A DNA stretch of 64,000 nt from Robiginitalea marina (GTDB taxonomy: Bacteria > Bacteroidota > Bacteroidia > Flavobacteriales > Flavobacteriaceae): positions 1 to 64,000 of the forward strand of contig NZ_JAMXIB010000004.1 of NCBI RefSeq assembly GCF_024006985.1, written 5' to 3'. The position numbers and the translations under genes were made by a program. The notes below the pieces were generated by a model. The model was given only the letters and a program-made list of their open reading frames with translations. It was not told where the DNA came from and ran no database searches. Shown piece by piece: positions 24,492 to 33,305 of this stretch (position 1 is its first letter; each line of letters starts with the position of its first letter).

Positions 24492-25358
24492 TCAGGCCCT
24501 TCGTTTAAAATATCCCAACAGCTTTCGCACATAGCTTTCATCTACCCGGCAATCGAGTTGCCCGCATCCGGCCCGGGTAAACGTGTCGCGGAAATAGGCC
24601 ACCTGCTCCGCGTATCGGGACGCGTAGGCGTCCCTTACCTGGCGCGAACCGGTGTTGACCCATTGGGTATGCCCGGTTTCGGCGTCGCTCATGGCCACCA
24701 CCCCGAGGTTGGGGAGGGATACTTCCATGGGGTCATAGACCCTGATGCCCGTCAGGTCGTGCTTTTTCCCGGTGATCCGGAGGTTGTGCTCGTAGTCTGC
24801 CGCCATGAAATCGGACAGCACGAAGACGATGGATTTTTTCTTTAGCACGTTCGAAAGGAATTTCAGGGCCCCGGAAAGGTCGGTAAGGTGGCTTTTGGGC
24901 TCGAACTCCAACAGCTCCCTGATAATCCGCAACACGTGGCTTTTTCCTTTTTTGGGGGGAATAAAGAGCTCTACCTGGTCGGAGAACAGGATCAGCCCCA
25001 CCTTGTCGTTGTTCTGCAGGGCCGAGAAGGCCAGGGTAGCGGAGATCTCGGTCAGTATATATCGTTTCAGCTGGGCCACCGTACCAAAGAATTCGGAGCC
25101 TGAAACATCGACCAGGAGCATCATTGTAAGCTCCCGCTCTTCTTCCCATACCTTAACAAAAGGTTCGTTATACCGGGCGGTGACGTTCCAGTCGATACTC
25201 CGCACATCGTCTCCGAACTGGTATTGCCGGACTTCGCTGAAGGTCATTCCGCGCCCCTTGAAGGTGGAATGGTATTCCCCCCCAAAAATGTGATCGGAAA
25301 GACGACGCGTCTTTATCTCGATCTTTCGGACTTTCTTTAATAGCGCTTTGGTATCCAT
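24492..25358 (-). CDS. DUF58 domain protein of the moxR-bat cluster
   Basis: The 288-residue soluble protein carries the DUF58 signature GDDVRSIDWNVTARYNEPFVK (quoted in part) and a degenerate VWA fold (MMLLVDVSGSE). DUF58 proteins almost always follow moxR and are thought to be targets or adaptors of that ATPase. The gene is 64 bases downstream of moxR. Confidence 0.88.
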   Translation of the reverse strand: MDTKALLKKVRKIEIKTRRLSDHIFGGEYHSTFKGRGMTFSEVRQYQFGDDVRSIDWNVTARYNEPFVKVWEEERELTMMLLVDVSGSEFFGTVAQLKRYILTEISATLAFSALQNNDKVGLILFSDQVELFIPPKKGKSHVLRIIRELLEFEPKSHLTDLSGALKFLSNVLKKKSIVFVLSDFMAADYEHNLRITGKKHDLTGIRVYDPMEVSLPNLGVVAMSDAETGHTQWVNTGSRQVRDAYASRYAEQVAYFRDTFTRAGCGQLDCRVDESYVRKLLGYFKRRA

Positions 25359-25422
25359 GACCGTTCACGGGTAATTTTGGCCTGCAGGCAGGCGGCAGAA
25401 ACCGGTACCCCGGGGAAAATCC

Positions 25423-26424
25423 CTACGGTACCTCGATCTCGTTTACGATCCGGTTGATGATTTCTTCGGAAGTCACATTTTCGGCCTCTGCCTCATAGGT
25501 GATCCCGATCCGGTGGCGGAGCACGTCGTGTACCACGGCCCTGACATCCTCAGGGATCACGTAGCCCCGGCGCCTTATAAACGCATGGCACTTGGCAGCA
25601 TTCGCCATGTTGATGCTCCCCCTGGGGGAAGCCCCGAAACTGATCAGGGGTTTCAGGTCGGCGAGGTTATATTTGTCGGGGTACCGGGTGGCAAATACGA
25701 TATCCAGGATATATTTCTCAATCTTTTCGTCCATATAGACTTCCCGCACCACTTCCTGCCCCCGCAAGATTTGTTTCAGGCTTACCACGGGCCTGACCGG
25801 TTGCGCCGCGCCCCTTAGGTTCTGACGCATGATCGCCTGCTCTTCCGACATTTTCGGATAATCGATCACGGCCTTCAGCATGAAACGGTCCACCTGGGCT
25901 TCAGGCAGGGGGTAAGTACCTTCCTGGTCTACCGGGTTCTGGGTGGCCATTACTAGGAAGGGCTCATCGAGGGGAAAAGTCTCATCCCCTATGGTTACCT
26001 GCCGTTCCTGCATGGCCTCCAGGAGGGCCGATTGTACCTTCGCTGGGGCCCGGTTGATCTCATCGGCCAGCACAAAGTTGGCGAAGATGGGACCCTTCCT
26101 GACCGAAAAATCGTTTTCCTTCACATTGTAAATCAGGGTTCCGATAACGTCTGCCGGGAGCAGGTCGGGGGTAAACTGGATGCGGGAGAAATCCCCTTTT
26201 ACCGCCTTGGCCAGGGTGTTTATGGCCAGGGTTTTCGCCAGGCCGGGAACCCCTTCCAGCAAGATGTGGCCCCTTCCCAGCAATCCGATCAGCAGGCGCT
26301 CAATCATGTGGCGCTGGCCCACGATCGCCTTGTCCATTTCCTGGATAAGGAGATCGATAAAGGCGCTCTCAACGGCAATTTTTTCATTCACGGCGCTGAT
26401 ATCAACCGTCCTGGTTTCTTCCAT
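25423..26424 (-). CDS. MoxR-type AAA+ ATPase
   Basis: The 333-residue cytoplasmic ATPase has Walker A at about 58-66 (EGVPGLAKT) and Walker B at FVLADEINRAP, followed by sensor 1 FLVMATQNPVDQEG. It is the first gene of the minus-strand run and probably remodels or loads cofactor into the VWA proteins BatA and BatB. No strong promoter match is seen in the 158-base divergent gap upstream. Confidence 0.92.
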   Translation of the reverse strand: MEETRTVDISAVNEKIAVESAFIDLLIQEMDKAIVGQRHMIERLLIGLLGRGHILLEGVPGLAKTLAINTLAKAVKGDFSRIQFTPDLLPADVIGTLIYNVKENDFSVRKGPIFANFVLADEINRAPAKVQSALLEAMQERQVTIGDETFPLDEPFLVMATQNPVDQEGTYPLPEAQVDRFMLKAVIDYPKMSEEQAIMRQNLRGAAQPVRPVVSLKQILRGQEVVREVYMDEKIEKYILDIVFATRYPDKYNLADLKPLISFGASPRGSINMANAAKCHAFIRRRGYVIPEDVRAVVHDVLRHRIGITYEAEAENVTSEEIINRIVNEIEVP

Positions 26425-26582
26425 AAATTGGCTTTAGTAATAGTTTGTCAATACCCCTGGTATTTGCACCCCGCAAATTGAAAATTTATTTACTCACTGC
26501 TTGTTAACGATTGGTTAAAAAAACTCGAAAACCCCCAGTTTTGTGATGGTTTTAAGGGATTTTCTCACTATTTTCACAGCCT

Positions 26583-27458
26583 GTGGAAACCCTGAAAAAC
26601 TACTCCAGAATCATCGCCGGCACCATGACCTGGGGGCAGGGCGGAATGAAATTTCCAACCGGTGAAATGGCCCGGCTGATGCACCATTGCCTTGAGGTGG
26701 GGATTACCACCTTTGACCACGCTGATATTTACGGGGGATATACCACGGAGGCTGACTTCGGGAAGGCCTTTTCCGATAGCGGTATCCCCAGGGATGCCAT
26801 CCAGCTGATCAGCAAATGCGGGATACAGTATGTGAGTGAGGCCCGTCCCGTCAGGGTAAAGCATTACGAATACGGGATGGATTACATCATCCATTCTGCC
26901 ACGGCTTCCCTGAAATACCTGAAAACCGATTACCTGGACCTCTTGCTGTTGCACCGCCCCAGTCCTTTGATGGACCCGGAAGAGGTGGCGGCCGCTTTCA
27001 GCACCCTCAGGGATTCGGGCAAGGTCCGCGCCTTCGGGGTTTCGAATTTCACCCCTTCCCAGATCCGGCTCATCGAATCCGCTGTTCCGGTGGAGGCCCA
27101 CCAGTTTGAGTGCTCCCTAACTTCGGAGGGTGCCCTTTGGGATGGCACCCTGGACGATTGCATTATTGGCCGGCGGCTGGCGATGGCCTGGAGCCCTCTG
27201 GGAAGCTATTTCAGGGAACCCGATTTGCGCAACCAGAGAATAGGGGAATGCCTGGCGACCCTTTGTCCGAAATACCAGGCTACCGAGTCGCAGGTATTGC
27301 TGTCTTGGCTGCTCCGGCACCCGGCGAAAATCCATCCCGTGGTGGGAACCACCCGGGCCGGGCGCCTTACCGAGGCAGTGGGGGCGCTCTCCCTAGAACT
27401 GGAGCTGGAAGACTGGTTTGCCCTGCTGGTCGCCAGCCAGGGCCATAAAGTACCTTGA
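26583..27458 (+). CDS. Aldo/keto reductase
   Basis: The 291-residue NADPH-dependent oxidoreductase resembles the YdhF type. The catalytic tetrad region is recognisable in FDHADIYGGYTTE (Asp and Tyr) and YLDLLLLHRPSP (His). The start is a GTG: an in-frame stop lies about 30 bases upstream and the next ATG would remove the first beta strand. The SDR gene follows 11 bases after its stop. The substrate is unknown. Confidence 0.85.
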   Translation: METLKNYSRIIAGTMTWGQGGMKFPTGEMARLMHHCLEVGITTFDHADIYGGYTTEADFGKAFSDSGIPRDAIQLISKCGIQYVSEARPVRVKHYEYGMDYIIHSATASLKYLKTDYLDLLLLHRPSPLMDPEEVAAAFSTLRDSGKVRAFGVSNFTPSQIRLIESAVPVEAHQFECSLTSEGALWDGTLDDCIIGRRLAMAWSPLGSYFREPDLRNQRIGECLATLCPKYQATESQVLLSWLLRHPAKIHPVVGTTRAGRLTEAVGALSLELELEDWFALLVASQGHKVP

Positions 27459-27469
27459 AAAATACACCA

Positions 27470-28219
27470 ATGGAACATATCGTGTTTATTACCGGGGCCA
27501 GTAGCGGGATTGGCCGGGCTACTGCCCTGCTCCTGGCGGAAAAGGGATGCCGCATCGTCGCTTGCGGCCGAAGGGAGAGCCGCCTGGCCGCCTTGAAGCA
27601 ACAGTGGGGGGAGCAGATCCACACCCTTTGTTTTGATGTGCGCGACCGGAAGTCGGTCCGCGAGGCTGTCGATTCGCTGCCTCCCGGGTTCCGGGAGGTG
27701 GATGTGCTGATCAACAATGCGGGCAATGCCCACGGTCTGGATCCCTTCGATCAGGCCAGCCTCGATGACTGGGATGCCATGATCGACATCAATGTCAAGG
27801 GCCTGCTCTATGTGACCAAAGCCCTCCTGCCATCCTTATTGAAGGATGGGCGGGGCCACATCATCAATATTGGCTCCACCGCCGGCAAGGAAGTCTATCC
27901 GAAGGGGAATGTCTACTGTGCCAGCAAGCATGCCGTGGATGCCATTAACCAGGCGTTGCGCATGGACCTGAACGCACACGGCATCAGGGTGGGGGCGGTG
28001 AACCCCGGCCTGGTGGAGACCGAATTCAGCCAGGTCCGCTTCAAAGGCGATGAAGCCCGGGCCGCCCAGGTGTACAAGGGATTCCGTCCGCTCACCCCTG
28101 AAGACATCGCGGAGATCATCCATTTTGTCATTACCCGGCCCCCTCATGTGAATATTGCCGACCTGGTGGTCATGCCGACCGACCAGGCCAGTAGTACCCT
28201 CGTGCGAAAAGAGACATGA
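27470..28219 (+). CDS. Short-chain dehydrogenase/reductase (YdfG-like)
   Basis: The 249-residue classical SDR has the cofactor loop TGASSGIGRATAL, the NNAG motif (VLINNAGNAHG), a catalytic Ser (NIGSTAGKEVYP) and YCASK. Its overall similarity is to YdfG, the NADP-dependent 3-hydroxy acid dehydrogenase that also reduces malonic semialdehyde. I chose ATG 27470; a TTG at 27455 overlapping the preceding stop would add five residues. Its stop overlaps the AlbA_2 gene start. Confidence 0.88.
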   Translation: MEHIVFITGASSGIGRATALLLAEKGCRIVACGRRESRLAALKQQWGEQIHTLCFDVRDRKSVREAVDSLPPGFREVDVLINNAGNAHGLDPFDQASLDDWDAMIDINVKGLLYVTKALLPSLLKDGRGHIINIGSTAGKEVYPKGNVYCASKHAVDAINQALRMDLNAHGIRVGAVNPGLVETEFSQVRFKGDEARAAQVYKGFRPLTPEDIAEIIHFVITRPPHVNIADLVVMPTDQASSTLVRKET

Positions 28220-29352
28220 TCAACAAGCGCCTTCTGATAAAAAACCTCCTGGCCCACAACGACGAAAACAGCTTTTACGACAAAAAGCGGTTCCTCGACA
28301 TCAGCCAGAAGGAAGGGAAGGCCAAGTTCCTGAAGCACGTCTGTGCCCTGGCCAACAGCAACCCGGCCAACCGTTCCTACATGGTGATCGGGGTGGAGGA
28401 TGCCGATAATGAAATCAACGGGGTCGATTTTTTTGACGACAGCAAAATCCAGAACCTGGTTAATGCCTACCTCGACAACCCTCCCCTGATCTCTTATGAA
28501 AACGTGCTCTTCCCGCACCTGCCCGAGGGGAAGGTGGTGGGCCTGGTCACGATCCGGTCATCCGGCCGCATCTGTTCCCTGAAGCGCAATATCTGGAAGT
28601 ACTACGGAGGCGCTGTCTTTTTCCGGGAAGGAAGCATCAGCATGCCGAGGAATTTCGACAGCACCCTGAGGGACGTCAATTCTGCGACGGTTGGGGAAAT
28701 TGAGCAGCATGCGCGCAACAATATCGAGCTCACCCTGGACGGGGTCATCGATTTCATCAACCATCGCCATCGCCACCTCGACAGCCATTACAAGGTTTTC
28801 AAGGAGCAATTCGTGGTCTGTTGGTGCGGGAACCGGAAAAAAGTGAAGGAATCGGTTTATTATTCCCGGGTAGACATTGAACTGATCAACGAGCAGGTAA
28901 AACTTTTCTATTCGGCCCTCGATGAAGTTTCCATTTCGTGGAATGAAGATTCCTTCAGCATAACGGAGTATGTCTATCTGGGCCTTGGGGACCAAAAGCG
29001 CTACTATCCGATGGAGGAGGTTTCCATCCTTTTTGCCGATAACGGAACCTACCAGATCCAGGGCAAACTGGTTTTCGAACCGCCCCAGTACGACCGCAAA
29101 ACCCTGTACCATATCCTAAACGCCAACAAGGCCCTTTTGAAGAAACTCCAGCGCGGGGGTAGCCTCCGGCCGGCCGAAAAGGCCGACCTGCGGCGTTTTC
29201 CGGCGACCTCCCTGATCTGCTTCCTGAATGGTTTTGAAGAAGCCCAGGAGGTGATGCAGGAGGCGCGGAAATGGCTCAAGGAGACCGACCCCGAGGCCTA
29301 CCTGTCGCTGAAGGAAGCCCTCAGGATCCTCCGGAAGGTACGCTATAGCTAA
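28216..29352 (+). CDS. AlbA_2 (Schlafen-like) domain protein
   Basis: The 378-residue protein begins with an AlbA_2 domain (about 15-160). The core is visible as FLDISQKEGKAKFLKHVCALANSN (quoted in part), MVIGVEDADNEING and the ending GAVFFREGS. Such domains occur in putative DNA- or RNA-binding and nuclease proteins. Residues 180-378 are an uncharacterised C-terminal region. Translation is coupled to the SDR gene by a four-base overlap, which is unexpected for a putative nucleic-acid-binding protein. It converges on the amylosucrase gene with a four-base overlap. Confidence 0.75.
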   Translation: MINKRLLIKNLLAHNDENSFYDKKRFLDISQKEGKAKFLKHVCALANSNPANRSYMVIGVEDADNEINGVDFFDDSKIQNLVNAYLDNPPLISYENVLFPHLPEGKVVGLVTIRSSGRICSLKRNIWKYYGGAVFFREGSISMPRNFDSTLRDVNSATVGEIEQHARNNIELTLDGVIDFINHRHRHLDSHYKVFKEQFVVCWCGNRKKVKESVYYSRVDIELINEQVKLFYSALDEVSISWNEDSFSITEYVYLGLGDQKRYYPMEEVSILFADNGTYQIQGKLVFEPPQYDRKTLYHILNANKALLKKLQRGGSLRPAEKADLRRFPATSLICFLNGFEEAQEVMQEARKWLKETDPEAYLSLKEALRILRKVRYS

Positions 29353-31295
29353 ATGAATCGGGAAATCCAGAGCAATTCGAAGGGAGCCGTTTCCAGAAGG
29401 CCGCTCCTGACCTGCCTTGTGCTGCCGTCGATCAGGTTGTGGTAGGCCCCTTCCCTGACATAGCCCAGTGCGGCAAGCCAGGAAGCGTTGATGACCTGCG
29501 GTTGATCGTCGAAGTTCGCAATCACCAGCAGGCCTTCCCCCGTATCGCCCTTGCGTTCAAAAACAAACAAGTGGTCATTCCCCACCGGGTGCAGGGCCTG
29601 GTTCGACCGGTCTGCCAGAACGGGGTATTGCTTGCGCAACCGGATCAGGTGCTGAAGGCCGGAGTAAATTTGTGAGGCAGGGGAATGTTCCCGGCCCAGT
29701 TGTTCAACCGCATCCCAGTCGTGCAGGGGTCGGTTCATCCAGCGGCTGTCACCGGCCCGCTTCGGGTCCTTCATATAGGAATAATCGTTCAGCATGCCGA
29801 TCTCATCCCCGGCATAGACCAGCGGGATCCCCGGGGAGGCCAGGACAATGCCGTACAGCAGGAGGATTTTGGAAATGGCCCTGTGGACCTCCGCCTCATC
29901 GCCCTGTTCCATACCCTTTTCGAGGCCGAGCAGGGAGGCGGTACTCCCCGTAATCCGGCCATCCCCGGTGGTGGGGTTGTACATAAACACCGCCCCTTTG
30001 GCAGGCGACCACGAAAGCCGTTGCCCAAAGTAATCGAGCAGGAAGCGGCGATGTGCCCCGGGGTCCCACCCCAGGGCGGCAATGTGGGCATTGTCGAACC
30101 CCAGGCCGATATCGTCGTGGCAGCGGACGTAGTTGATCCAGGTCCCATCGGAGGGTTTTCGGGGCATATGGTTGAGGCTGCGCTGCAGCAGCAGCGTTTT
30201 ACGGGTGGCCACCGAATTCCACAGGCAGGCCATGAAGGTCGCGTGATAGGCGATCTCGCATTCATTTCCCTCCAGGGCCCCTTCCCCAAAATACTTCACG
30301 ATTTCATGTGGGGCCACGATAGCTTCCGCCAGGATGGCCACTCCCGGGGCCACCACCTGCAGGCAAAGCCGGAAAAGGGCGATTAGCCGGTGGGCCTCCG
30401 GAAGGTTCTGGGAATCGGTCCCCGGTTTTTTCCACAGGAACGCCAGGGCATCGAAACGGACCACATCCACCCCCTTATCGCAGAGGGCAAGGAGGTTTTC
30501 CAGCATGCTCAGGAAGACCCTGGGGTTAGTGTAGTTCAGGTCCCACTGGTACGAGTTGAATACCGTCATCACCCACCGCTGCATTTGTGCATCGTAGGTA
30601 AAATTCCCGGGCGAGGTTTCAGGGAACACCTCCGGGAGGCTCTGTTCAAACAGGTCAGGGATGCTGCGATCGGGATAGGTGTAATAAAAGCCCTGGAATT
30701 CCGGGTCGCCTTCCCTGGCCTTCACAGCCCAGGGGAATTCGTCCGAGGTGTGGTTTACCACAAAATCGAGCATCAGGCAAATCCCTTTTTGCCTGAATTT
30801 TTTGGTCAGCCTGGCCAGGTCCTGCTCGCTTCCGTAAGCCGGGTCCACTTCCGTGTAGCTGTTGACGGCATATCCCCCGTCATTGGGCCCGGAAGGCCGC
30901 CTGGTAATGGGCATCAGGTGCAGGAAATTAATGCCAAGGGCCTCGAAATAAGGCAACTTTTCCTCTAACCCCTTCAGGTCGCCGCTAAAGCGGTCCACAT
31001 AGAGTTGCATGCCCACCCAGTGTTCGGACTGGTACCAGTTCCCCTGATTCAGGCGCTCCAGGTCGAGGCGTTGCAGCTCAACGGGCCGCAAACGGAAGCG
31101 CTCCTGCAGCAGTTGCATAAGCCCGATGAAGGTTTCCCGGTGGTGAGATTCGGGGTAGAGGGAAAAGAAGAGGTCTTTCAGCAGGGTGGCATTGGCCGCC
31201 AACCGTTTGGCGAACAGGGCCTCCCTGGCACTTGCAGGGAGGGTGCCTCCCAGGGTTTCGCCGGCCAGCAGCCGGTGCAGGGCAGCCTGGTTCAT
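29349..31295 (-). CDS. Amylosucrase (GH13 subfamily 4)
   Basis: The 648-residue enzyme uses sucrose to lengthen an alpha-1,4-glucan and releases fructose. The catalytic residues are recognisable: nucleophile Asp282 (VDVVRFDALAF), acid/base Glu324 (AILAEAIVAP) and the transition-state Asp395 (YVRCHDDIGLGF). The length and residue spacing closely match Neisseria amylosucrase. The helical N-terminal domain (1-95) is also present. There is no signal peptide, so it acts in the cytoplasm. It overlaps by four bases the fructokinase gene upstream, whose product would phosphorylate the released fructose. Sucrose hydrolase or trehalulose-forming relatives are possible alternatives. Confidence 0.9.
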   Translation of the reverse strand: MNQAALHRLLAGETLGGTLPASAREALFAKRLAANATLLKDLFFSLYPESHHRETFIGLMQLLQERFRLRPVELQRLDLERLNQGNWYQSEHWVGMQLYVDRFSGDLKGLEEKLPYFEALGINFLHLMPITRRPSGPNDGGYAVNSYTEVDPAYGSEQDLARLTKKFRQKGICLMLDFVVNHTSDEFPWAVKAREGDPEFQGFYYTYPDRSIPDLFEQSLPEVFPETSPGNFTYDAQMQRWVMTVFNSYQWDLNYTNPRVFLSMLENLLALCDKGVDVVRFDALAFLWKKPGTDSQNLPEAHRLIALFRLCLQVVAPGVAILAEAIVAPHEIVKYFGEGALEGNECEIAYHATFMACLWNSVATRKTLLLQRSLNHMPRKPSDGTWINYVRCHDDIGLGFDNAHIAALGWDPGAHRRFLLDYFGQRLSWSPAKGAVFMYNPTTGDGRITGSTASLLGLEKGMEQGDEAEVHRAISKILLLYGIVLASPGIPLVYAGDEIGMLNDYSYMKDPKRAGDSRWMNRPLHDWDAVEQLGREHSPASQIYSGLQHLIRLRKQYPVLADRSNQALHPVGNDHLFVFERKGDTGEGLLVIANFDDQPQVINASWLAALGYVREGAYHNLIDGSTRQVRSGLLETAPFELLWISRFI

Positions 31296-32245
31296 TGCAG
31301 GGCAGCCTTGAGTTGTTCCTGGTCGGGCAGGGATGGGATCGCCCCGAACCGGGTGGTGGTCAGGGCCCCGGCAACATTGGCGATTCGTACGTTCTCTGCC
31401 ATCAGTTCCTGGTTTTTTACCGCTTCAAACAGGTCCTTTTCCCTGGAGAGGAGGTACAGGAGGCAACCGATGAATGCGTCCCCTGCCCCTGTGGTATCCA
31501 CAGGTTTTATGGCAATGCTGGGAATGGTTTCCTGCCCGTTGGGGGTGCTGAGGTATGTACCCCCGGCACCCAGGGTAATGACAATGGTTTCCGCACCCCT
31601 GGCATGCAGGGCGTCACAGGCCCTGACCAGGTCTGTTTCCCCGCTCAGCAGCCGGGCCTCTTCTACCGAAAACTTGCAAAGCTGTGCCTTCTCCACAAAA
31701 CGGAGGCTTTTTTTTACGAACTCCTTTTCCCGGGTTTTCCATAGGTCGTGACGGAAATTAGGGTCGAAGCTGATGAAGGCTTCGTGAATGAGGCCATCAT
31801 AAAAATAGCGGCTGTAGGCCGATTCCAGCGGCCCCCCAAGCAGGGCGGTGGCAGCCCCGAGGTGCAGCATGTTGCCTTCGAAGGCCTTGCCCGACCGCTC
31901 CTGGTAGGCCAGTTCCCGGTCGGCACCCCGGCTGAATACAAAATCCCGTTCCCCGTCTTCGGCTATGGATACAAAGGCCAGGGTGGTGAAGGTCGGGCTG
32001 CGCTGCACAAGCAGGGTTTCCACCCCGTTTTCGGTCAGCACCTCCAAAAGGAAGTCCCCGAAGGGGTCTTCCCCTATGCATCCGACAAAGGCACTTTTTC
32101 CGCCCAGTTTTGCAATGGCACAGGCGACGTTTGCCGGTGCGCCGCCGGCTTTTTTGGTAAAGACGGTGGCGTGTCCCAGGTCATTGCCCTGGTTTTCCGC
32201 CACAAAATCGATCAGCAATTCCCCTACACAGAATATTTTTTTCAT
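31292..32245 (-). CDS. Fructokinase-like PfkB sugar kinase
   Basis: The 317-residue kinase starts KKIFCVGELLIDFVAENQGND, contains the substrate glycine pair (KKAGGAPANVACAIAKLGG) and the C-terminal signature DTTGAGDAFIGCLL. These are typical of bacterial fructokinases. Coupling to amylosucrase makes fructose the expected substrate, giving fructose 6-phosphate for glycolysis. The upstream region holds a GGGCAT/ATGCCC hairpin and two AAnCGnTT palindromes that may be operators. Confidence 0.88.
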   Translation of the reverse strand: MKKIFCVGELLIDFVAENQGNDLGHATVFTKKAGGAPANVACAIAKLGGKSAFVGCIGEDPFGDFLLEVLTENGVETLLVQRSPTFTTLAFVSIAEDGERDFVFSRGADRELAYQERSGKAFEGNMLHLGAATALLGGPLESAYSRYFYDGLIHEAFISFDPNFRHDLWKTREKEFVKKSLRFVEKAQLCKFSVEEARLLSGETDLVRACDALHARGAETIVITLGAGGTYLSTPNGQETIPSIAIKPVDTTGAGDAFIGCLLYLLSREKDLFEAVKNQELMAENVRIANVAGALTTTRFGAIPSLPDQEQLKAALQ

Positions 32246-32271
32246 GGTCTTCCCGCTCTTTTCGCTAATGG

Positions 32272-32290
32272 GGGCATGGATCTGATGCCC
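32272..32290. promoter_or_regulatory. GGGCAT/ATGCCC inverted repeat in the fructokinase leader
   Basis: A perfect six-pair inverted repeat with a seven-base spacer lies 27 bases upstream of the fructokinase ATG. It could be an operator or a leader hairpin. No function is assigned. Confidence 0.35.
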
Positions 32291-32296
32291 ATAACT

Positions 32297-32310
32297 TAAA
32301 ACCGTTTCCC
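32297..32310. promoter_or_regulatory. Possible LacI-type half-conserved operator
   Basis: The core AACCGTTT fits AAnCGnTT, the centre of many LacI/GalR-family operators, but the flanking TG and CA positions match only partly. A second such core (AACCGGTT, inside the perfect palindrome AAACCGGTTT) lies at 32411-32420. Both lie between the sucrose operon and the divergent phosphatase gene. Confidence 0.3.
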
Positions 32311-32491
32311 CATACTGACGCCAAACCGCGGGTATACTGAACTGGTCTTGTTGCCATGCAGGGCCTCAGCACGGTTTTCCGGAGTTAAATCGGAGCGAAA
32401 TGTACTGAGAAAACCGGTTTAAACCCAAAAAATACGACGGAATCTGGGGCCGTTTCGGCTGGGGGCCAATGGTTCCCTGCCCCGATTTTCC

Positions 32492-32499
32492 TAGCTTTG
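32492..32499 (+). promoter_or_regulatory. -7 promoter element TAGCTTTG
   Basis: This is a perfect TAnnTTTG match, 53 bases before the phosphatase ATG at 32553. The rest of the 32246-32552 gap holds only the palindromes described separately. Confidence 0.45.
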
Positions 32500-32552
32500 G
32501 GGCAGCAATTATAGACCTGGCCCGAATCGGACACGTAGGGGGCCTGAAGTGC

Positions 32553-33287
32553 ATGGCAGAAATGAGGACACTGGTTATTGGCGACATACACGGGGGCCTG
32601 AAGGCCCTGCAAGACGTCCTTGAAAAGGTGGAACCGGGTAAAAACGACCGGTTCATCTTCCTGGGCGATTATGTGGATGGCTGGAGCGAGGCGGCCGAAA
32701 CCATCGATTTCCTGATGGGGTTCCGCCGCAAGCACCATTGCGCCCTCCTGAGGGGCAACCACGATGACCTGTGCCTGCAATGGCTGTCGGAAGGGGTGGA
32801 GCACGAGCTTTGGCTGCAGTCTGGCGGCGCCGCCACCCGGGAGTCTTACCGGGGTCTGGGGGAGGCAACGCGTAAAGGGCATGCCCGCTTCCTGGAATCC
32901 CTGGAAGATTACTGCCTCGACGCGGAAAACCGGTTATTCCTGCACGCAGGCTTCACCAACCTTAAAGGGGTGGGGCACGAGTACTTCAGAAAGACCTTTT
33001 ACTGGGACCGCACCCTTTGGGAAACGGCCCTTGCCCTGAACCCCGGGCTGTCACAGGACGATCCGTTGTATCCCCCCCGCCTGAAACTTTACCGGGAAAT
33101 CTATATCGGGCATACCCCGGTTTCCCGCCTGGGGCTCGACACCCCCTACCGGGCGGCGAATGTCTGGAACGTAGATACCGGTGCGGCCTTCAAAGGCCCC
33201 CTGTCCGTAATGGACATACATACCAAAGAGGTTTGGCAAAGCGAACCGGTATTTGCATACTATCCCGGGGAAAAGGGCCGGAATTAG
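32553..33287 (+). CDS. Metallophosphoesterase of the PPP Ser/Thr phosphatase type
   Basis: The 244-residue protein has the three PPP motifs in order: GDIHGG, GDYVDG and RGNHDD, followed by later metal-binding histidines (FLHAGF, YIGHTPV). Targets may be phosphoproteins or small molecules such as dinucleoside polyphosphates. ATG 32553 is chosen; ATG 32562 is nearly as good. A longer reading to 32469 would cross the promoter element. It converges on the HhH protein gene. Confidence 0.87.
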   Translation: MAEMRTLVIGDIHGGLKALQDVLEKVEPGKNDRFIFLGDYVDGWSEAAETIDFLMGFRRKHHCALLRGNHDDLCLQWLSEGVEHELWLQSGGAATRESYRGLGEATRKGHARFLESLEDYCLDAENRLFLHAGFTNLKGVGHEYFRKTFYWDRTLWETALALNPGLSQDDPLYPPRLKLYREIYIGHTPVSRLGLDTPYRAANVWNVDTGAAFKGPLSVMDIHTKEVWQSEPVFAYYPGEKGRN

Positions 33288-33305
33288 GCAAAAATGGAGG
33301 AAAGA

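Noticed and set aside
31292-32245. Ribokinase instead of fructokinase
   Set aside because: The N-terminal motif and the overlap with amylosucrase fit fructokinase better, although the PfkB fold alone cannot exclude other sugars.
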